Shown: positions 58,071 to 64,000 of the stretch, in pieces
Layout: each line of letters begins with the position of its first letter
How positions within the stretch are numbered: the stretch's first letter is position 1
Assembly: GCA_934141555.1 (NCBI GenBank)
Contig: CAKPCK010000001.1
Location: 62,001-126,000, forward strand
DNA from: an uncultured Clostridia bacterium
GTDB taxonomy: Bacteria; Bacillota; Clostridia; TANB77; CAG-508
DNA length: 64,000 nt
Reading direction: 5' to 3'
The notes under the pieces: generated by a model
Told to the model about the DNA's origin: nothing
Databases searched by the model: none
Seen by the model: only the letters and a program-made list of their open reading frames with translations
Made by a program: the position numbers and the translations under genes

Positions 58071-61000
58071 ATGAATTTAAGATTTCAAATAAATAGGGCA
58101 ATAGATTTTTATAAAAGAAATGGCTTAATATCAACAATAAGAAAAGTTTTTACAAAAGCTTTCTATATGCTTACAAAAAATTCACAACAAAGAAAATTTG
58201 ATAAAGAAGAAAGAGAAAACTATCAGATTTGGATTAAAGAAAATGAACCAACACTAGGAGAACTTGATGAACAAAGAAAAACAAAATTTGAATATGAGCC
58301 TAAAATTAGTGTTATTGTTCCTATGTATAATACAAAAGAAAAATATTTGAAAGAATTAATAGATTCATTAATAGAACAAACATATGCGAACTGGGAATTA
58401 TGTTTAGCAGATGGAAGTGATAGTAAAAGAGATTATGTTGATAATCTTGTAACAAAAGATGAGAGAATAAAATATAAATTTTTAAATGCAAATAAAGGAA
58501 TTTCAGAAAATTCAAATGAGGCTTTAAAATTAGCAACAGGTGAATATATGGCATTATTAGACCATGATGATATTTTACCAGCATTTTCATTATACGAAAT
58601 TGTAAAAGTAATTAATAAAAATAAAGATGCAGAATTTCTTTATACAGATGAAGATAAAATCTTTGAAGATAAAGAAAATAGATTAGGTCCACATTTTAAG
58701 CAAGATTTTGCACCAGACACATTAATGAGTTACAATTATATATGCCATTTTTCAATATTTAAGAAATCATTAATGGACAAGTTAGGGGGATTTAGAAAAG
58801 AATTTGATGGAAGTCAAGACTATGATTTAATATTTAGAGCAACAGAACAAGCAAATCAAATAATTCATATTCCAAAGGTTTTATACCATTGGAGAATGAA
58901 TGAAAATTCAGTAGCATTAAGTTCAGATGCAAAACCATATGCATATGAAGCTGCAAAGAGAGTAATTGCAGACCATATGAAAAGAGTTGGTATAAAAGGA
59001 AAAGTTGAAGATTCAGCTATATTAGGAATTTATAAAATAAAATATGAAGTACAAGGAAATCCAAAAGTTTCTATAATTATTGCTAATAAAGATCATAAAA
59101 AAGATTTAAAAACATGTGTAGAATCAATTCTTGAATATACAACATATAAAAACTATGAAATAGTAATAGTTGAAAATAATAGTGAAACAAAAGAAATAAA
59201 AGAATATTATAAAGAATTAAAGAAAAATCCTCAGATAAAAATTGTTGAATATAAAGAAAAAGGATTTAACTACTCTAGAATAAACAATTTTGGTGTAAAA
59301 AATGCAAGTGGAGAATATATAGTTTTATTAAATAATGATACAAAAATTGTAACAGAAGACTGGATTGAAAACATGGTAGGAAATTGCCAAAGAGAAGATG
59401 TCGGAATAGTTGGAACAAAATTATTATATGCAAATGGAAAAGTACAACATGCAGGAGTAGTTTTAGGACTAACTGGAATTGCAGGACATATTAATTCAGG
59501 ATTAGATTATAATGATCCTGGATATATGGCAAGGAATATAATCTCTCAAAATTATAGTGCTGTAACAGGTGCAATGATGATGATTTCAAAAAAAGACTAT
59601 GAAGATGTCGGAGGATTAGACGAGAATTTTCCAGTAGCATATAATGATATAGATTTATGCTTAAAAATTAGAGCAAAAAATAAAGTAATAGTAATGAATC
59701 CAAATGTAGTGGCATATCATTTTGAATCTAAAACTAGAGGATATGAAATATCAGCAGAAAAAATAAAAAGATTGGAAGAAGATAGTCAAAGATTAAAGAA
59801 TAAATGGAAAGATGTATTTGAAAAAGAAGATCCATATTTTAATCCAAATTTTAGAAAAGATGTTGGAACTATGAGAGTAAAAATAAACGAAAAAAAAAAT
59901 GAAAAAAAAGTAAAGTCAAATAAAAAAAGTATTTTTGCAGTAATAATTGCATGTTTAATTACAATAATGTTTTTTACATACAGTGTAACAATAACACATG
60001 ATTCTGCACATTATTTGTGGTTAACAAGTTTGTTAACAAAATCAGAAGGGATATTTCAATATTGGGATATTGCAAGAGGACCAGTTTTTCCTTTATTTAT
60101 AAAAATATGTAATAAATTATTTGGAAAAAATATTAATGGTTTATTAATAGGTATGTATGTGTTTTATGTGATGATGTTAATTGGATGTTATTATATATAT
60201 AAAGATACATTAAAAAATGAAAAATATTTTGGAAAGAAAATGAAAATATTTTATACAATTGGTTTTGTAATATTGATATTAATAAATCCAATGATATTTG
60301 GATATTATCATACTTTATTAACAGAATTTATAGGGATAACAGTTGCTATTATAAGTTGTTCTATATCATGGAAATTAATTCAATTTGATGCAAAAGAAAA
60401 TAAGAAAAAATATATTTTAGAAACAGTATTTTTAGCAATATTATCGATGTTAATGTGGCTTTTAAAGCAACCATATGTTGGAACAGTTATATTTCCACTT
60501 ATTACAGCATCTATAATATCATTTATAAGAAATCCAAAATTTTATAATTTTGTTCAAAGAGCAATAAGTATATTAATATGTTGTATAGCAATTTTTGTGG
60601 GCGTACAAATATGGAATTTTGTGATAAAAATTGGAAATGTTGAAATTGATAATACAAGAACTTCATCAGGATTTTTAGCATCAGGAATAATGAATGGAAT
60701 TCCAAAAGAAAATATAGAAGAGGATTCAAATGAAAAAGATAATTTAACAGAAGAAACAAATGAAGAAGAAAATATAACGGTTGGACAAGCAATTAAATGT
60801 TTATGTGATTCCATAAAAAAAGATCCTAAAGCAGTATTTGAGGTATATATATCAAATTATTTAGCAACTATTAGTATATATCCAATAGATTTTGATGAAA
60901 TGAGAATAATTGTTCAAAAACAATTTGATTGGACAAACACTGAAGAAATAAGAAAAATAGGATACAAAATTTATGAATATGGAGAAGAAAATGTATTTTA

Positions 61001-61376
61001 TTTGTTAGAAACTGTAAGTAGATATGCAGAAGAATATAAAAGCATAAATAAACCAATAACAATAGTAAATAAAATAATTACAAGTTTAATCATACCAGAT
61101 ACGATTATAATGAAAATTAGTTATTTAATATTACCATTATTAACAATAGTTTCTATTATATCTGTTTTTAGAACCAATGGAAAATATGATAAGAAATATT
61201 GTGAAATTATTGATATAATAACAATTTTATTTTCATTTAGTTTAATGCATATATTATTACATTCAATGTTAGGATCAACAATAGATAGATATACAATTCC
61301 GGCTTTGGTAACAACATTTATGGGAATATTTTTAAGTATATATGCAGTTATTTATAGAAAAAAGTACAAAATATAA
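58071..61376 (+). CDS. Tandem GT2 glycosyltransferase fused to a multi-span membrane domain
   Basis: Three parts in one 1101-residue chain. A first GT2 domain begins near residue 76 (PKISVIVPMYNTKEKY, with ALLDHDDILPAFSLYE as metal motif). A second GT2 domain begins near 330 (KVSIIIANKDHKKDLK, LLNNDTKIVTEDW, GAMMMISKKDYEDVGGLDE). From about 620 the chain is hydrophobic, with roughly eight to ten helices (FAVIIACLITIMFFTYSV onward), resembling lipid-linked sugar transferases of the GT-C kind. ATG 58071 is chosen because GGAAGGAAG is correctly spaced; the frame is open for 22 codons further upstream within the preceding gene. Confidence 0.88.
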   Translation: MNLRFQINRAIDFYKRNGLISTIRKVFTKAFYMLTKNSQQRKFDKEERENYQIWIKENEPTLGELDEQRKTKFEYEPKISVIVPMYNTKEKYLKELIDSLIEQTYANWELCLADGSDSKRDYVDNLVTKDERIKYKFLNANKGISENSNEALKLATGEYMALLDHDDILPAFSLYEIVKVINKNKDAEFLYTDEDKIFEDKENRLGPHFKQDFAPDTLMSYNYICHFSIFKKSLMDKLGGFRKEFDGSQDYDLIFRATEQANQIIHIPKVLYHWRMNENSVALSSDAKPYAYEAAKRVIADHMKRVGIKGKVEDSAILGIYKIKYEVQGNPKVSIIIANKDHKKDLKTCVESILEYTTYKNYEIVIVENNSETKEIKEYYKELKKNPQIKIVEYKEKGFNYSRINNFGVKNASGEYIVLLNNDTKIVTEDWIENMVGNCQREDVGIVGTKLLYANGKVQHAGVVLGLTGIAGHINSGLDYNDPGYMARNIISQNYSAVTGAMMMISKKDYEDVGGLDENFPVAYNDIDLCLKIRAKNKVIVMNPNVVAYHFESKTRGYEISAEKIKRLEEDSQRLKNKWKDVFEKEDPYFNPNFRKDVGTMRVKINEKKNEKKVKSNKKSIFAVIIACLITIMFFTYSVTITHDSAHYLWLTSLLTKSEGIFQYWDIARGPVFPLFIKICNKLFGKNINGLLIGMYVFYVMMLIGCYYIYKDTLKNEKYFGKKMKIFYTIGFVILILINPMIFGYYHTLLTEFIGITVAIISCSISWKLIQFDAKENKKKYILETVFLAILSMLMWLLKQPYVGTVIFPLITASIISFIRNPKFYNFVQRAISILICCIAIFVGVQIWNFVIKIGNVEIDNTRTSSGFLASGIMNGIPKENIEEDSNEKDNLTEETNEEENITVGQAIKCLCDSIKKDPKAVFEVYISNYLATISIYPIDFDEMRIIVQKQFDWTNTEEIRKIGYKIYEYGEENVFYLLETVSRYAEEYKSINKPITIVNKIITSLIIPDTIIMKISYLILPLLTIVSIISVFRTNGKYDKKYCEIIDIITILFSFSLMHILLHSMLGSTIDRYTIPALVTTFMGIFLSIYAVIYRKKYKI

Positions 61377-61391
61377 TTAAGAAGGAGAAAA

Positions 61392-63419
61392 ATGATGAAA
61401 AAATGTGATATAATTATCCCAATTTATAACTCACCAGAATGGGTAAAAATGTGTGTATATGCATTATATAAAAATACCCCAAAAGAATATATTGGTAAAG
61501 TAATTTTAATGAATGATAATTCAGATGAATTAACTTGTAATTGTATAGAAAATTTAAAAATTAAATATAAATCAATTGAAGTTTATAAAAATGAAAATAA
61601 CCTTGGATTTATAAAAAATGTTAATAAGGGTATGGACAAAACAAAAGAAGATTATATTTTGTTATTAAATACAGATTGCTTATTATCCAAAAATACAATT
61701 CCAAAATTAATTGAACATATGGAAAAAAATAATAAAATAGGGTTAATTTGTCCGATATCAAGTAATGCTGCAAATTTATCATTTGATATACTTGAAAATT
61801 ATAGTTATATGCAAGTAAATGATATGTTTTATAAAAATTTTAAAGGAATGAATTTTGATGCATGTACTGTTGTAGGAAATTGCTTAATGATTTCGAGAGA
61901 ATGTATGGAAAAAACAGGATATTTAGATGAAGCATATGGAATGGGATATGGTGATGAAACAGACTATCAATTTAAAGCACATAAACAAGGGTTTGAAGCT
62001 AAAGTTGCAATAGACACATATGTTTTCCATAAATCAGAGGTCTCTTTTGGAACAAGTCCTGAAAAGCAAAAAAGACTAGAACATAATAGAGAAATATTTT
62101 TTAGTCGTTGGGGTGAAGAATATAATAAAAAAATGCAAGAATATGTAAAAAATGATCCAATAGAATATATAAAAACACATTTGAAAATAGAAGAAAAGCC
62201 TAGACCAGATGTATTATTCTTTTTGCCAGATATTCATCAAAATGCTGGTGGAGTTCATATGGTTGTAGATATTGTAAATTATTTAAATATTAATGGATAT
62301 TTTGCAAATATATTAACAGAAAGAATTCATGAATATAAAGAAATAATGATATTTTCACCAAGCTTTATGAAAAATGTAAAAGATATTGAACCAAAATGCA
62401 TTGTTGGAACAATATATCCTACAATATTCTTTGTAGAAACAATAGCAAAACATTATAATATACCAGCAGTAAACTTTATGCAAGGATATGAGCCATGTTT
62501 TGATAATGGAGAAATTTATAGTTGGGCTGAATTAGCTTGTAGAAATAGTCAAAATATTTTAGCAATATCACAATTTTTAAAAGAAAAATGCAAAACAAAT
62601 TTTAGAAAAGATGCTACAGTAATTCCAAATGCAATAAATACAGATTTAATATATAATACAAATAAAAAAAGAAAAGAAAAAGTATCTATAACTATGGATT
62701 TACGTAATTCATTTCCAAAAGGAGATTTCTTATTAAATGAAATATTAAAAAAATTAACATTAAAAGACTATAATATAGAAATAAATGTTATATATGTAAA
62801 AAAGACGATGTTCCCAATAAATAATAATAAAAATATTAAAATCAATTATTATGAAGGACCATTAAACAGAAAAGAAGTAAGCAATATATTATTTGACACA
62901 GATATATTTATAGATGCATCTTTAATGGAAGGATTTGGGCTAATGTCATTAGAAGCAATGGCAGCAGGAGCAGTGCCTATTGTTGGAGAATCATTTGGAA
63001 TAGATGAATATGCAAAAGACAATGAAAATTCATTTATAATTAAAGAAATCAATAATGTAGATAAATATATTGAAAAAATAGAAATATTATTGAAAGATTC
63101 AAAAAAATTATCAGATATGAGCAAAAATGCACAAGAAACAGCATTAAAATTTGATATGGACACAAATATTCCAAAATATATAGAATATTTCAAAAGTGTA
63201 AAAAAACAAAAAATAGAATTAACTTCTCAAGAGAAAGAAGCTTCAGAGAAATGGATTGTTTCAGAAGATAGTATATTTTCAAAAGAAGAAGAAAATATAG
63301 AAAAACAAGCAGATGTAATAAGTAAAAAAAGAAAAATATATTATGTAATATTAAAACCATTTCCAAAAAAGTTAAAAACAAAAGTTAAAGAATTTTTAAA
63401 AAAACTAATACAGGGTTAA
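61392..63419 (+). CDS. Bifunctional GT2-GT4 glycosyltransferase
   Basis: The first 255 residues are a GT2 domain: KKCDIIIPIYNSPEWVKMCV, LMNDNSDELTC and LLNTDCLLSKNTIP as metal motif, plus GYGDETDYQFKAHKQG. A GT-B (GT4-type) domain follows from about 270 (LFFLPDIHQNAGGVHMVVDI), with the donor-site segment MEGFGLMSLEAMAAGAVPI near residue 509. A lysine-rich helical tail ends the 675-residue chain. Such fusions add two different sugars in succession to a growing glycan. AAGAAGGAG precedes ATG 61392. Same operon as the preceding gene (15-base gap). Confidence 0.92.
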   Translation: MMKKCDIIIPIYNSPEWVKMCVYALYKNTPKEYIGKVILMNDNSDELTCNCIENLKIKYKSIEVYKNENNLGFIKNVNKGMDKTKEDYILLLNTDCLLSKNTIPKLIEHMEKNNKIGLICPISSNAANLSFDILENYSYMQVNDMFYKNFKGMNFDACTVVGNCLMISRECMEKTGYLDEAYGMGYGDETDYQFKAHKQGFEAKVAIDTYVFHKSEVSFGTSPEKQKRLEHNREIFFSRWGEEYNKKMQEYVKNDPIEYIKTHLKIEEKPRPDVLFFLPDIHQNAGGVHMVVDIVNYLNINGYFANILTERIHEYKEIMIFSPSFMKNVKDIEPKCIVGTIYPTIFFVETIAKHYNIPAVNFMQGYEPCFDNGEIYSWAELACRNSQNILAISQFLKEKCKTNFRKDATVIPNAINTDLIYNTNKKRKEKVSITMDLRNSFPKGDFLLNEILKKLTLKDYNIEINVIYVKKTMFPINNNKNIKINYYEGPLNRKEVSNILFDTDIFIDASLMEGFGLMSLEAMAAGAVPIVGESFGIDEYAKDNENSFIIKEINNVDKYIEKIEILLKDSKKLSDMSKNAQETALKFDMDTNIPKYIEYFKSVKKQKIELTSQEKEASEKWIVSEDSIFSKEEENIEKQADVISKKRKIYYVILKPFPKKLKTKVKEFLKKLIQG

Positions 63420-63460
63420 AATATAAATAGTGATAAGTAATAGGTTAAGGAGAATATCTA

Positions 63461-64000
63461 ATGAAAGTATTATTGATAATACCAGCATATAATGAACAAG
63501 AAAATATAGAAAAAACAGTAAAAAAAATAGAAAAAAGTAATCAAGAAATAGAATATATTGTAATAAATGATGGTTCTACAGATAATACAGAAGAAATCTT
63601 AAAAGAAAAAAATATTAACCATATAAAATTAGTTAATAATTTAGGGATAGGTGGAGCAGTACAAACAGGTTATAAATACGCATTTGAAAATAATTTCGAT
63701 ATAGCAATACAATTTGATGGAGATGGACAACATGATGTTAATTATATATCAAAAGTATGTGAACCATTAATAAATGGACAAGCAGATATGTGTATAGGAA
63801 CAAGATATTTGGATAAAAATGAAAGCAAATTTCAATCAACATTTATGAGAAGATTAGGATCAAATATAATTTCAATTGTTATAAAAATATTTACTGGTAA
63901 AAAAATAACAGATCCAACATCTGGATTTAGAGCAGTTAATAGAGTAGTAATTGAGGAATTTGCTAAAAATTATCCAACAGAATATCCAGAACCCGAATCT
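63461..64000 (+). CDS. GT2 glycosyltransferase, polyprenyl-phosphate type (partial)
   Basis: The frame is open through the right edge, 180 codons visible. It starts MKVLLIIPAYNEQENIEKTV behind TTAAGGAG and shows VINDGSTDNTEEIL, NLGIGGAVQTGYKYA, the metal motif QFDGDGQHD and TDPTSGFRAVNR. This motif set belongs to the dolichyl/undecaprenyl-phosphate sugar transferases (DPM1/GtrB-like), which load a sugar on a lipid carrier for use outside the membrane. That would supply the membrane transferase domain of the gene at 58071, but the pairing is inferred. Membrane helices, if any, lie beyond the edge. Confidence 0.9.
   Translation, partial: MKVLLIIPAYNEQENIEKTVKKIEKSNQEIEYIVINDGSTDNTEEILKEKNINHIKLVNNLGIGGAVQTGYKYAFENNFDIAIQFDGDGQHDVNYISKVCEPLINGQADMCIGTRYLDKNESKFQSTFMRRLGSNIISIVIKIFTGKKITDPTSGFRAVNRVVIEEFAKNYPTEYPEPES

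Noticed and set aside
1..64000. tRNA, rRNA, transposase, integrase or attachment-site duplications
   Set aside because: None could be recognised on either strand, including around the GC-rich orphans; tRNA-like T-loops were looked for in the intergenic gaps by eye only.

Overview
The window is a stretch of a very AT-rich Firmicute chromosome, most likely an uncultured-type, endospore-forming member of the Clostridia. The evidence is the A/T-dominated codon use, AGGAGG-type ribosome sites, sigma-A promoters with 17-base spacing, a CIRCE/HrcA operator before groES-groEL, clostridial ChW repeats, and sporulation-linked genes (splB-like, ytfI-ytfJ, spoVG, cwlD). The exact lineage cannot be fixed from this window.

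Layout. 1-1771: two tandem minus-strand genes of an unrecognised family, one cut by the left edge. They share a conserved promoter/leader; the complete one has an unusually high GC content. 1824-9597: rpoB and rpoC with a leader and a probable structured RNA between them, but without the usual ribosomal-protein neighbours. 9639-16872: an orphan minus-strand gene, a fused ABC transporter, a spore photoproduct lyase-like radical SAM protein, pyrG, a dCMP deaminase and a Nudix hydrolase. 16995-21808: groES-groEL, a 45-residue orphan, and pflB. 22416-28201: recX, scpA, ytfI, ytfJ, two unknown genes, murC (minus), spoVG. 28337-34316: radA-disA, an exported cyclophilin, a 51-residue minus-strand orphan, scpB-proS. 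34339-39861: asp23-amaP-DUF2273-nusB-xseA and a string of small membrane or regulatory genes ending in cwlD. 39850-47573: minD-minE-rodA-dusB, a 765-residue unknown, era-yqzL-recO. 47608-47919: another GC-rich minus-strand orphan. 48027-64000: a cell-surface polysaccharide locus with GT2/GT4 glycosyltransferases, a Wzm/Wzt-type ABC exporter, a ChW-repeat M14 carboxypeptidase, a metallo-beta-lactamase-fold protein and a degenerate methyltransferase; it runs off the right edge.

How the genes work together. Most of the window is housekeeping: transcription, protein folding, chromosome segregation, recombination and repair, cell division and wall synthesis. The last 16 kb builds, modifies and exports a wall glycan. 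The most unusual material is a scattered set of single-gene units (347-1636, 9639-10073, 19217-19354, 47608-47919). Each has its own sigma-A promoter and usually its own terminator, lies between core operons, encodes a protein I do not recognise, and differs in base composition from its surroundings. The other notable signals are the conserved leader shared by the two left-end paralogs and the GC-rich hairpin element between rpoB and rpoC.
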